The notes: generated by a model from the sequence alone, not told the origin. A stretch of DNA of 21,248 nucleotides from Lawsonibacter sp. (GCA_020025455.1 JAHHSC010000012.1:1-21248), one strand, 5' to 3'. Numbered from the stretch's first letter, positions 6,308 to 14,115 are shown. Numbers and translations are program-made.

Positions 6308-7567
6308 TCAGCACTTCTCGAAGATGGTGGCCACGCCCTGACCGCCGCCGATGCACAGGGTAGCCAGACCCTTCTTGGCCTCGGGGCGCTTCTGCATCTC
6401 GTGCAGCAGGGTGACGATGATGCGGGCGCCGGACGCGCCGACGGGGTGACCCAGAGCAATGGCGCCGCCGTTGACGTTGACCTTGCTCATGTCGAAGCCC
6501 AGCTCACGGGCCACGGCGATGGACTGGGCAGCGAAGGCCTCGTTGGCCTCGATGAGATCCATGTCGTCGATGGTCAGGTTGGCCTTCTTCATGGCCTGCT
6601 TGGAAGCGGGCACAGGGCCGACACCCATGATCTTGGGATCGACACCGCCCTGACCCCAGCTGACCAGCTTGGCCATGGGCTTCAGACCGTACTTCTCAAC
6701 GGCCTCGCCGGAGGCCAGCACGATGGCGGCAGCGCCGTCGTTGATGCCGGAAGCCTGGGCCGCGGTGACGCGCTGGACGTGCTTGCGGGCGTCGGCCTCG
6801 TGGCAGCCGGTGACCTCAAAGGTGTGGACGATCTCGTCCTCAACGCCCTCGGGGCCGCAGGGGAAGGCGCCCTTCAGCTTGGAAATGCCCTCGGCCGTGA
6901 CACCGGCGCGGGGGAACTCGTCCACCTTGAACTCGACCATTTCCTTCTTCTTCTTAATCATAACGGGGACGATCTCGTCCTCGAACTTGCCGGCCTTCTG
7001 GGCGGCCTCGCACTTCTGCTGGGAGGCAGCGCCGAACGCGTCCAGCTCCTCACGGGTGATGCCCCACACGTCGCAGATGTTCTCGGCGGTGGTGCCCATG
7101 TGGTAGTTGTTGAATGCGTCCCACAGACCGTCACGGATCATGGTGTCCACGATCTTGGTGTCGCCCATGCGGGCACCCCAGCGCTCCTTGGGCAGAGCAT
7201 AGGGGGCAGCAGACATATTCTCAGTGCCGCCGGCCACAACCACATCGGCATCGCCCATCATAATGGCGCGGGCACCCTCGATGACGGACTTCATGCCGGA
7301 GCCGCAGACCATGCCCACCGTGTAGGCGGGAACGGCATAGGGGATGCCGGCCTTGACAGCGGCCTGACGGGCGGGGTTCTGGCCCAGAGCGCTGGTCAGG
7401 ATGCAGCCAAACATGACCTCGTCCACCTGCTCGGGCTTCACATTGGCGCGGTTCAAAGCCTCCTTCATGACAGTAGCACCCATATCGACGGCGGGAGTAT
7501 CCTTCAAAGACCCACCGAAAGCGCCGATAGCGGTGCGGCAGCAGTTGACAACATAGACTTCTTTCAT
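6308..7567 (-). CDS. thlA: Acetyl-CoA C-acetyltransferase (thiolase)
   Basis: It condenses two acetyl-CoA to acetoacetyl-CoA, the first step towards butyrate in Clostridia, or runs in reverse in degradation. The sequence aligns over its length with Clostridium ThlA. The nucleophile is Cys88 in MVCGSGMKS, the catalytic His374 lies in GGAIALGHPVGASG, and Cys405 in LCIGGGQG. I use ATG at 7567 because GGAGG lies 11 bases upstream and MKEVYVV matches the family start. An in-frame TTG at 7585 overlaps that ribosome binding site and is less likely. The product has 419 residues against about 392 for ThlA. The extra length is mainly an insertion of about 30 residues near positions 236-266. No other butyrate-pathway gene is adjacent. 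The gene has its own promoter and terminator and appears monocistronic. Confidence 0.95.
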   Translation of the reverse strand: MKEVYVVNCCRTAIGAFGGSLKDTPAVDMGATVMKEALNRANVKPEQVDEVMFGCILTSALGQNPARQAAVKAGIPYAVPAYTVGMVCGSGMKSVIEGARAIMMGDADVVVAGGTENMSAAPYALPKERWGARMGDTKIVDTMIRDGLWDAFNNYHMGTTAENICDVWGITREELDAFGAASQQKCEAAQKAGKFEDEIVPVMIKKKKEMVEFKVDEFPRAGVTAEGISKLKGAFPCGPEGVEDEIVHTFEVTGCHEADARKHVQRVTAAQASGINDGAAAIVLASGEAVEKYGLKPMAKLVSWGQGGVDPKIMGVGPVPASKQAMKKANLTIDDMDLIEANEAFAAQSIAVARELGFDMSKVNVNGGAIALGHPVGASGARIIVTLLHEMQKRPEAKKGLATLCIGGGQGVATIFEKC

Positions 7568-7638
7568 AGCGTCAGTTACCTCCAATATTTGTGCGGCGTC
7601 ACCAAAGGACGTCCTTAATTTATTCCGCTCCTGTCCTG

Positions 7639-7667
7639 ATTATATCGGAGAACAACGGAAAATGCAA
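7639..7667 (-). promoter_or_regulatory. Thiolase promoter, sigma-A type
   Basis: On the minus strand TTGCAT (7662-7667) and a perfect TATAAT (7639-7644) are separated by exactly 17 bases. The leader to the thiolase ATG would be about 65 nt. This is one of the best promoter matches in the window, consistent with high expression of a central metabolic enzyme. Confidence 0.8.
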
Positions 7668-7714
7668 TCTAATTTTCGCGTTCTAAAGCATGAAAATCCG
7701 GTTTGGCGCAGCGG

Positions 7715-7733
7715 CCCGGCTATATAAGCCGGG
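7715..7733. repeat. Inverted repeat between the divergent promoters
   Basis: CCCGGCT and AGCCGGG form a 7-bp perfect inverted repeat with an ATATA centre. It lies between the thiolase and GntR promoters, upstream of both. It has no T-tract. It could be a binding site for a regulator of either gene, but nothing in the sequence identifies one. Confidence 0.35.
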
Positions 7734-7772
7734 GTTGAAACGGAGAACGGAAAACCTTAAACGATTCTTAAG

Positions 7773-7801
7773 TTGTATTTTACACACCGGCCTGCTATAC
7801 T
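7773..7801 (+). promoter_or_regulatory. Promoter of the GntR-ABC operon
   Basis: TTGTAT (7773-7778) and TATACT (7796-7801) are separated by 17 bases on the plus strand, a good sigma-A match. The inverted repeat at 7803-7827 begins two bases after the -10 box and would cover the transcription start. Confidence 0.8.
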
Positions 7802-7802
7802 A

Positions 7803-7827
7803 ACTGTGTTAATACGGTTAATACAGT
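7803..7827. promoter_or_regulatory. Operator of the GntR-family regulator (inverted repeat)
   Basis: The arms ACTGTGTTAA and TTAATACAGT are inverted copies matching at 9 of 10 positions around a 5-base centre (TACGG). The position over the start site of a gene encoding a YtrA-type GntR protein fits autorepression. The spaced dyad is of the size GntR dimers bind. The assignment to this regulator is inference from position and symmetry. Confidence 0.7.
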
Positions 7828-7861
7828 TTGGCGGCGGGGCCGCCGGAAAGGAGGCTTATTT

Positions 7862-8233
7862 GTGCTTAGCTTAGATTACCGGGACTCCCGGCCCATTTAC
7901 GAGCAGGTGAAGGACGACCTGCGGCGGCTTATGGTCACCGGGGTCATGATCGAAGGGGAAAAACTGCCGTCGGTCCGCTCACTGGCCAGCTCGCTGGCCA
8001 TCAACCCCAACACCATCCAGCGGGCCTATGACGCGCTGGAGTCAGAGGGCTACATCTACGCCGTGGCGGGGAAGGGGTCCTTTGTGGCACCCAATGCCGG
8101 GGTGGACCGGGGCCGGAAGGACCGCCTGATGAAGCTTTTTGACGAGACCGTGACCGAGCTGTACTTTCTGGGTGTGTCCGGAAGTGAGCTGTCCGGTCGG
8201 TTGACAGCCCTGGAGGGAGGAAACGCAACATGA
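7862..8233 (+). CDS. GntR family transcriptional regulator, YtrA subfamily
   Basis: This 123-residue protein is a DNA-binding regulator that probably represses its own operon. The winged helix spans about residues 8-78, with the typical segments PIYEQVKDDLRRLMVTG (11-27), KLPSVRSLASSLAINPNTIQ (37-56) and the wing SEGYIYAVAGKGSFV (63-77). After it only about 45 residues remain, too short for a ligand-binding domain, which is the YtrA hallmark. The start is GTG, supported by GGAGG nine bases upstream; no ATG fits. The stop overlaps the ATG of the ABC ATPase by 4 bp. As in Bacillus ytr operons, the regulator leads an ABC transporter operon. In that family the inducers are often cell-envelope stresses, but none can be assigned here. 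Confidence 0.92.
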   Translation: MLSLDYRDSRPIYEQVKDDLRRLMVTGVMIEGEKLPSVRSLASSLAINPNTIQRAYDALESEGYIYAVAGKGSFVAPNAGVDRGRKDRLMKLFDETVTELYFLGVSGSELSGRLTALEGGNAT

Positions 8234-9132
8234 TTAAAATAAACAACGTGGTAAAGACCTTCGACGGCTTTCGCGCCCTGGACGGTCTTACCATGACGGT
8301 GGAGAAGGGCTCCATCTACGGCCTGGTGGGTCCCAACGGAGCGGGCAAGTCCACCATCCTGCGCCACATCACCGGTGTTTACCGGCCCGATTCCGGTTCC
8401 ATTCTGGTGGACGGGGAGCCGGTCTATGAAAACCCAAAGGTCAAAGAGAAGCTCTCCGTTATCCCCGATGAGCTTTACTACTTCACCTCGGCCTCTACCA
8501 GGGACATGATGAAGTTCTATCGGGGCATCTACCCCAAGTTTGACGATAAGCGCTATCAGGCCCTGCGGGAGTTTTTCCCTGAGGTGGACGAGAACGCCCC
8601 CATCCGCCGTCTTTCCAAGGGCATGCAGAAGCAGAGCGCCTTCTGGCTGGCGCTGTGCTGCGCGCCGGAGGTGCTGGTGCTGGATGAGCCGGTGGACGGT
8701 CTGGACCCGGTCATGCGCCGTCAGGTCTGGTCCCTGCTCATGAGCGATGTGAGCCAGCGGGGCACCACCGTGCTGGTCAGCTCCCACAACCTGCGTGAGC
8801 TGGAGGACGTCTGCGACCATGTGGGCATCCTGTCCCACGGCAAGGTCCTGCTGGAGCGGTCCCTGACCGATTTGCAGGATAACATCGTAAAGCTCCAGCT
8901 GGCCTTCAAGGAGCCGGGTCTGCCCCAGCTGCCCGAGGGCATGGAGGTGCTCCACACCGCCCAGCTGGGCAGAGTCTACACCCTCATCGTGCGGGGGAGC
9001 ATGGCCGAAGTCAAGACCCGGATGGCCACCCTGAACCCCATTTTGATGGAGGCCCTGCCCCTGACGCTGGAGGAAATCTTTATTTATGAATTGGGAGGTG
9101 AGGGCTATGCGGTCCGCGACACCATTCTTTGA
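8230..9132 (+). CDS. ABC transporter ATP-binding protein
   Basis: This 300-residue cytoplasmic ATPase pairs with the permease that follows. It has Walker A GPNGAGKS (about 34-41), a signature region LSKGMQKQ (about 130-137), Walker B VLVLDEPVDGLDP (about 151-163) and the switch His in SSHNL. The signature is the variant LSKGMQKQ, common in YtrB/CcmA-type ATPases of export or bacitracin-resistance type transporters. The C-terminal 80 residues are an accessory domain after the ATPase core. The ATG overlaps the regulator stop by 4 bp, and the permease start lies inside its 3' end, so all three genes are translationally coupled. Substrate and direction are unknown; export or envelope maintenance is the family-based guess. 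Confidence 0.94.
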   Translation: MIKINNVVKTFDGFRALDGLTMTVEKGSIYGLVGPNGAGKSTILRHITGVYRPDSGSILVDGEPVYENPKVKEKLSVIPDELYYFTSASTRDMMKFYRGIYPKFDDKRYQALREFFPEVDENAPIRRLSKGMQKQSAFWLALCCAPEVLVLDEPVDGLDPVMRRQVWSLLMSDVSQRGTTVLVSSHNLRELEDVCDHVGILSHGKVLLERSLTDLQDNIVKLQLAFKEPGLPQLPEGMEVLHTAQLGRVYTLIVRGSMAEVKTRMATLNPILMEALPLTLEEIFIYELGGEGYAVRDTIL

Positions 9133-11029
9133 TTCCGCACTGTACCGAAAGACCATGGCCCGCTTCTGGCCTTTGTGGGCCGGCTGGACCCTGCTGTTGA
9201 CCTTTTTGGTGCCCGTTCAGCTGGTGGGTCGTTACTTTGATGCGCTGCATCAGAACCACGCTGTGCAGGCAATGGCGGACTATGCCGCCAATCTGCCCCA
9301 AATGGTATACGTGATGGGGATCCTGCAGCTTGTTCTGTGCGCTCTGTGCGCCATGGCTGCGTTCAGCTACCTCTATAATAACCGCTCCGCCTTCATGATG
9401 CACGCCCTGCCCATGCGCCGGGAGAAGCTCTTCGGCACCCAGTATTTATCGGGCATCTCCATGGTGGTTCTGCCGGAGCTGGCGGTGTCGGTCCTGGTGG
9501 TGGTGCTGGAGCTGGCCCTGCTGCCCTCCGAGCACTGGGGGACGGCTCTGTCCGCTCTGGGCTGCTGGCTGCTGGCGGTGCTGGCCCAGGCGGTGACCTT
9601 CTACTCCATCGCCGTGTTCTGCGCCATGTTCACCGGCCATATCCTGGCCCTGCCCGTGTTCTACGGGGTGGTAAACTTCCTGGTCACCGCGGTCTATGGT
9701 CTGCTCCAGCAGCTGTGCCATCTGTTCCTCTACGGGTTTTCCGCTGCGGGCCTGTCAGACAGCTGGGTCACCAAGCTGACCCCCGCGCTTGCCATTTTTG
9801 ACGCCTCCCGCTGGGTGGAAAACTGGAAGGGCGGCGTGCGCATCAGCAGCCAGTTCGCATCCCCCGGGACCTTGGGGGCCTATGTGGTGGTGGGCCTTAT
9901 CCTCACCGTACTGGCTCTGTTCATCTACCGCCGCCGCCATGTGGAGAGCGCCGGTGACGTGGTTGCCGTGCCGCTGGTCCGCCCGCTGTTCCGCTGGAGC
10001 GTGGCCCTGTGCAGCGGGCTGTTTCTGGGCGCCTTCTGCGGCAGCCTGCTGAACTTCGGCAATCCCCGCCTGTTCCTTTGTATTATGGTGGTGCTGTGGA
10101 CCCTGGTGGGGTACGTTGCCGCCGAGATGATGCTGAAGAAGAGCTTTCATGTCCTTCGGGGCTGCCGGAAGGGCGCTGCCGCCGCCACCGCGCTTTCCAT
10201 CCTGCTGTGCGCCGGGTGCTACTTCGACTGGATGGGCGTGGAGACCCGACTTCCCGCGCTGGACCAGGTGGTCTCCATCGACGGTACTGTGAACATGGGC
10301 GTCCCCTGGGATTCCGGTCGGGATCTGATCCTGGGGGAGAACACAAATACGCAGAGCGTCCGGGAGAAGGTGCTGAAGCTGCACCAGGCGGTGGTGGCCG
10401 ACCTGGAGAAGAACGGCCGGCCGGATGAAGCTGAGACAATGGGCAACGACTACATCGCTGTGGACCTGAGCTATCAGCTGAAAAACGGCCGCACCCTGTC
10501 CCGCCGCTACCACCTGCCCATCTATCAGGAGGACCTGAAGAAGGAGGGCACCGTCAGCTTCGCCGTCCAGCAGTTCCTGTCCGACCGTGAGCTGGCGGGG
10601 CTGGCCTACAACTTCGATCAGTACGAGGGAAGCGAGATAAGCCTTATGGCGGTGGAGCTGGACTACGTCAAGACGGACCGGGACACAAACGGCAGCCTGA
10701 TGCTGGAGGAGCTGACCGGTGCCCAGCGCAGCGAGCTGTGGAAGGCGGTCCGGCAGGACTTTGATGCGGGTAACATCGGCGTGCGCTGGGCCATCGACAG
10801 CGACAAGGAGCGCCTTGCCAACACCTACCGCACCGACCTTAAATTCTACTTCCGAACGGTCGGGGAACCGCCCCATGACGCAGAGGTGGGCAGCACCGCC
10901 TATACCAATTCCGGCGAGGTCTATGACTGGGGCGCGACCATCACCCTGACCCCCCAGGCAAGTCACACCCTTGGCCTGCTGCAGGAGTACGGCGTGTGGG
11001 ACCAGTGCGAGCTCATCCCCTGGGATTGA
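9107..11029 (+). CDS. Large ABC-2-type permease with a C-terminal extracytoplasmic domain
   Basis: This is probably the membrane partner of the preceding ATPase. I use ATG at 9107 (MRSATPFF), with GGAGG eight bases upstream. An ATG at 9086 is in frame but lies before that ribosome binding site. The product has 640 residues. The first 370 or so hold about eight to ten hydrophobic helices: one near residues 20-40, a pair near 55-85, a cluster at 105-220 and more around 255-370. A charged loop RRRHVES (about 278-284) lies between helix groups. From about residue 375 to the end the protein is soluble and polar, with no further helix, and probably faces outside. I recognise the general family (permeases linked to YtrA-type operons) but not a named gene, and the soluble domain resembles nothing I can name. 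Confidence 0.85.
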   Translation: MRSATPFFDSALYRKTMARFWPLWAGWTLLLTFLVPVQLVGRYFDALHQNHAVQAMADYAANLPQMVYVMGILQLVLCALCAMAAFSYLYNNRSAFMMHALPMRREKLFGTQYLSGISMVVLPELAVSVLVVVLELALLPSEHWGTALSALGCWLLAVLAQAVTFYSIAVFCAMFTGHILALPVFYGVVNFLVTAVYGLLQQLCHLFLYGFSAAGLSDSWVTKLTPALAIFDASRWVENWKGGVRISSQFASPGTLGAYVVVGLILTVLALFIYRRRHVESAGDVVAVPLVRPLFRWSVALCSGLFLGAFCGSLLNFGNPRLFLCIMVVLWTLVGYVAAEMMLKKSFHVLRGCRKGAAAATALSILLCAGCYFDWMGVETRLPALDQVVSIDGTVNMGVPWDSGRDLILGENTNTQSVREKVLKLHQAVVADLEKNGRPDEAETMGNDYIAVDLSYQLKNGRTLSRRYHLPIYQEDLKKEGTVSFAVQQFLSDRELAGLAYNFDQYEGSEISLMAVELDYVKTDRDTNGSLMLEELTGAQRSELWKAVRQDFDAGNIGVRWAIDSDKERLANTYRTDLKFYFRTVGEPPHDAEVGSTAYTNSGEVYDWGATITLTPQASHTLGLLQEYGVWDQCELIPWD

Positions 11030-11130
11030 GAACGCCCCCTTCCTCTGACGGCTGCCCCGGTAATTGAACGAAATTTTAAACTCGTCTCGACGCATCGTTT
11101 CCCAATTCGGAATATACTGGGCATAACCGG

Positions 11131-11161
11131 AGCTCGCCCCCCTTTACAGGCGGGGCGAGCT
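11131..11161 (+). repeat. Hairpin between the permease and PAP2 genes
   Basis: AGCTCGCCCC and GGGGCGAGCT make a perfect 10-bp stem with an 11-base loop. It is followed by GTGATAAACTG, not a T-tract, so it is a weak terminator at best. It may be the leader hairpin of the PAP2 gene. A TATACT at 11113-11118 just upstream could be a -10 box, but I find no matching -35 box. Confidence 0.5.
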
Positions 11162-11206
11162 GTGATAAACTGCCTTATCTGAAAGGACCGAAAGGAGGCC
11201 CGAACC

Positions 11207-11857
11207 GTGAAAAATTGGCTGAAGCGCTATTCCCATGCCTGGGTATTTCTCTACTGGGCCATCTATCTGCCCTGGTTCTGCTGGCTGGAGGACCATGTGA
11301 CCCACGGCTACTACCTGATTCACTCCGTTCTGGACGATGGGATTCCCTTCCTGGAGGGGTTCGTCGTGCCCTATCTGCTGTGGTTCCCCTTTGTGGGGGT
11401 GGTCATCGCCTGGTTCTTTTTCCGGGACAAGGCGGGCTTTTACCGTCTGACCGCGTACATGTTTACCGGCATGACCGCGTTTCTGGTGATCTGCACCCTG
11501 TTTCCCAACGGTGTGGCCCTCCGGCCCGCCGTGCTGCCCCGTGACAATGTCTTTTGCGATCTGGTGAAGGCCCTGTGGGTGGTGGACACCCCGACCAACG
11601 TGCTGCCCTCTCTCCACGTCTATAACTCCGTGGTGTGCTGCGTGGCGGTGTTCCGCAGTGAGACTCTGCGCCGGTTCCGCTGGGTCCGGCCCGTGACGCT
11701 GGTGCTGACGGTGTCCATTGTGCTGTCCACCATGTTCCTCAAGCAGCACTCGGTGGTGGATGTGACCGCCGGCCTGCTCATGGCCTGGGTGCTCTATGTG
11801 CTCATTTACGAGCCTGCGCCCCAGCGCCGTCCCCGCATGGCCCGGGACCGGGCCTGA
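11207..11857 (+). CDS. PAP2-family membrane phosphatase
   Basis: This is a 216-residue integral membrane protein with roughly six hydrophobic segments. The PAP2 active site can be followed: an RP in NGVALRPAVL (101-110) at the place of motif 1, PSLHVYNS (134-141) for motif 2 with His137, and STMFLKQHSVVDV (174-186) for motif 3 with His181 and Asp185. Motif 3 normally starts with SR; here it is ST, as in the inositol-phosphorylceramide-synthase-like PAP2 branch. Such proteins dephosphorylate or transfer phospho-head groups on lipids such as phosphatidic acid, phosphatidylglycerophosphate or undecaprenyl pyrophosphate; which one cannot be told. The GTG start is chosen because AAAGGAGG lies eight bases upstream and MKNWLKR is a normal membrane-protein start. 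A terminator follows directly. Confidence 0.88.
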   Translation: MKNWLKRYSHAWVFLYWAIYLPWFCWLEDHVTHGYYLIHSVLDDGIPFLEGFVVPYLLWFPFVGVVIAWFFFRDKAGFYRLTAYMFTGMTAFLVICTLFPNGVALRPAVLPRDNVFCDLVKALWVVDTPTNVLPSLHVYNSVVCCVAVFRSETLRRFRWVRPVTLVLTVSIVLSTMFLKQHSVVDVTAGLLMAWVLYVLIYEPAPQRRPRMARDRA

Positions 11858-11864
11858 ATAAGAC

Positions 11865-11894
11865 AAAAAAGGGTGCGGCTGCGCGCCCTTTTTT
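11865..11894 (+). terminator. Terminator after the PAP2 gene
   Basis: An A-run followed by GGGTGC pairs with GCGCCC followed by a T-run, giving a 12-bp stem (one G-T wobble) with a 6-base loop. It starts 8 bp after the stop codon. The A/T arms make it symmetric, so it could work on both strands. Confidence 0.9.
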
Positions 11895-11977
11895 GCACCC
11901 CCAGGGGGGCAGAGGGCACCGGACGAAAATCCTTGAAAAAGCGCCAAACTTTGGCAGAATCTTTAGGCCGAAATGGA

Positions 11978-12006
11978 TGGAAAATCCGCAATCCCTGTGA
12001 TATGAT
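11978..12006 (+). promoter_or_regulatory. Probable promoter of the HD-domain gene
   Basis: TGGAAA (11978-11983) and TATGAT (12001-12006) are spaced by 17 bases. The -10 box is good and the -35 box moderate. The transcript would have a leader of about 140 nt. Confidence 0.55.
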
Positions 12007-12013
12007 GGACCCG

Positions 12014-12128
12014 AAGAGAAGCGGCCCTGCCGCGGATCGGAAGCGGGCTCTGCCCGCCGATAAAAAGCGTCCCCCGGCCCTAGAGCCGATGGCAAAAAGA
12101 GCCGGAGCGGGGAACCGAAAACCACGCC
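12014..12128 (+). promoter_or_regulatory. Structured 5' leader of the HD-domain gene
   Basis: Three consecutive hairpins can be drawn: GCGGC/GCCGC (12021-12033), GCGGGC/GCCCGC with a TCT loop (12043-12057) enclosed by ATCG/CGAT, and CCGGC/GCCGG enclosing about 22 bases (12074-12105). None has a T-tract. The leader is long for a single small gene. I cannot match it to a riboswitch class. Confidence 0.35.
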
Positions 12129-12152
12129 CGGCGTAAGAAAGGACTGATTCCC

Positions 12153-12641
12153 ATGAACCACTATATGCGTGAGTTTGTTGAAACTACGGAGGAGCTGCTT
12201 GGCTCTGACCAGGTGCGAATGATGGGTCGATGGAAGCACCACGGTCCCATCACCACGTTGGACCACTCCCTGTTCGTTGCCTACTGGTCCTACCGGGCCG
12301 CGCGTGCCCTGAAGCTGGACGCGGTGGCAGCCGCCCGGGGCGGGCTGCTCCACGATCTGTACCTCTACGACTCCAAAGATCATGCGGCCCACCCTGGCTG
12401 GCAGTGCTTCGACCACCCCAAGGCCGCGGCCCGCAACGCCGAGGCGCTCACCGACCTGACCAAGAAGGAGAAAAACATCATCCTGTCCCATATGTGGCCC
12501 ATGGGCGGCGCTCTGCCCCGCTCCATGGAGGCCGTCCTGGTGGATCTGGTGGATACGTTCTGCGCCGGACTGGAGCTCTCCCGCATCTACCGCCCCGCCC
12601 GGCTCCGCAAACGGCTGGGCGTGCAGCCCATCACCGCCTGA
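12153..12641 (+). CDS. HD-domain hydrolase (putative metal-dependent phosphohydrolase)
   Basis: This 162-residue soluble protein carries the HD superfamily pattern. The first His is in TTLDHSL (His38), the HD pair is LLHDLYLYD (His67-Asp68), a further His is in ILSHMWP (His113), and the C-terminal Asp is in LVDLVDTFCAG (131 or 134). Such proteins bind divalent metal and hydrolyse phosphate esters such as nucleotides, but the substrate is not evident here. There is no attached sensor, GGDEF or nucleic-acid-binding domain. The ATG is preceded by AAAGGA about 12 bases upstream. It forms a transcription unit of its own, with a probable promoter and long leader in front and a strong terminator behind. 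Proteins of this form are common in Clostridia as uncharacterised HD proteins. Family confidence is high and function is unknown. Confidence 0.88.
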   Translation: MNHYMREFVETTEELLGSDQVRMMGRWKHHGPITTLDHSLFVAYWSYRAARALKLDAVAAARGGLLHDLYLYDSKDHAAHPGWQCFDHPKAAARNAEALTDLTKKEKNIILSHMWPMGGALPRSMEAVLVDLVDTFCAGLELSRIYRPARLRKRLGVQPITA

Positions 12642-12661
12642 TCAAACCCCGAACCGACCCT

Positions 12662-12696
12662 GCTGCCTCCCCGCTGACCGGGGAGGCGGCTTTTTT
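12662..12696 (+). terminator. Terminator after the HD-domain gene
   Basis: A 12-bp GC-rich stem (inner arms GCCTCCCCG and CGGGGAGGC, 5-base loop) is followed by six T. It starts about 20 bp after the stop codon. Confidence 0.92.
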
Positions 12697-12773
12697 GGCT
12701 CTGCAAGGGGGAAGATTGTTCAAAGTCCTTTGATTTATCAAGTTTAGGTATGAATTTTTTGAAGAAAATACCC

Positions 12774-12802
12774 TTGTATCACCGGCAGAAACCTGATATG
12801 AT
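12774..12802 (+). promoter_or_regulatory. prs: prs promoter, sigma-A type
   Basis: TTGTAT (12774-12779) and TATGAT (12797-12802) are separated by 17 bases. DNA upstream is AT-rich, with a T-run around 12755-12760. Transcription would start near 12809, leaving a leader of about 250 nt before prs. Confidence 0.75.
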
Positions 12803-12808
12803 TGGTAC

Positions 12809-13061
12809 GATATACAAGATGGGGTAGTATGAAAGTAACGGTCTCCCGGTTCAACTGGAAGATACCACCGATTTTGTACTTGCTGTGGCAGCGGCGGAAC
12901 GAGTCCATCCACACCGCTGGCGTCACCAGAACGATTCCGACCCGGACGGGGCAGTGCCGGTCGGAAGGATCAAGCGTACCACACGCGATGTGACAGACAA
13001 GACAAAGACAGGGCGGCAGGGAGAGAGAACTGCTGACCCCCAAATAGGAGGATGCTGTAAT
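12809..13061 (+). promoter_or_regulatory. Long structured leader of prs (candidate cis-regulatory RNA)
   Basis: This 253-nt stretch between promoter and prs start has several pairings: CCGGT/ACTGG (12846-12858), CAGCGG/CCGCTG (12889-12894 with 12914-12919), TGTGG/CCACA (12884-12888 with 12909-12913), and TTCCGACC/GGTCGGAA (12935-12942 with 12959-12966). The second and third cross each other, so they form a pseudoknot or exclude one another. A 54-codon open frame starts at ATG 12829 but has only a poor ribosome binding site. The prs frame itself is open upstream to about 12828 without a good start. I cannot assign a known riboswitch. Confidence 0.45.
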
Positions 13062-14045
<984 letters not shown>

Positions 14046-14084
14046 GAACAGGCCTTACAATCGGATAAGATGGACCAATCGGAA

Positions 14085-14115
14085 GGGGCGGGTAGCTTTA
14101 CCCGCCCCCTCTTTG
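14085..14115 (+). terminator. Hairpin between prs and pth, weak terminator
   Basis: GGGGCGGGTA and TACCCGCCCC form a perfect 10-bp stem with a GCTT loop, 40 bp after prs. The tail CTCTTTGG is a poor T-tract, so read-through into pth and mfd is likely. I see no clear separate promoter for pth. Confidence 0.6.

Noticed and set aside
6401..7618. 405-codon plus-strand open frame opposite the thiolase gene
   Set aside because: Antisense shadow with Gly/His/Leu-rich composition; the thiolase on the other strand is certain.
9755..11095. 446-codon minus-strand open frame opposite the large permease gene
   Set aside because: Antisense shadow rich in His, Gln, Gly and Val. The plus-strand frame has coherent membrane helices, a ribosome binding site and operon context.
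12001..12152. c-di-AMP (ydaO-type) riboswitch before the HD gene
   Set aside because: Only a GGGGAACC-like element is present; the other conserved blocks are missing.
12809..13061. ykkC-type PRPP/ppGpp/guanidine riboswitch before prs
   Set aside because: The conserved ykkC core segments are not visible; only a generic structured leader can be supported.
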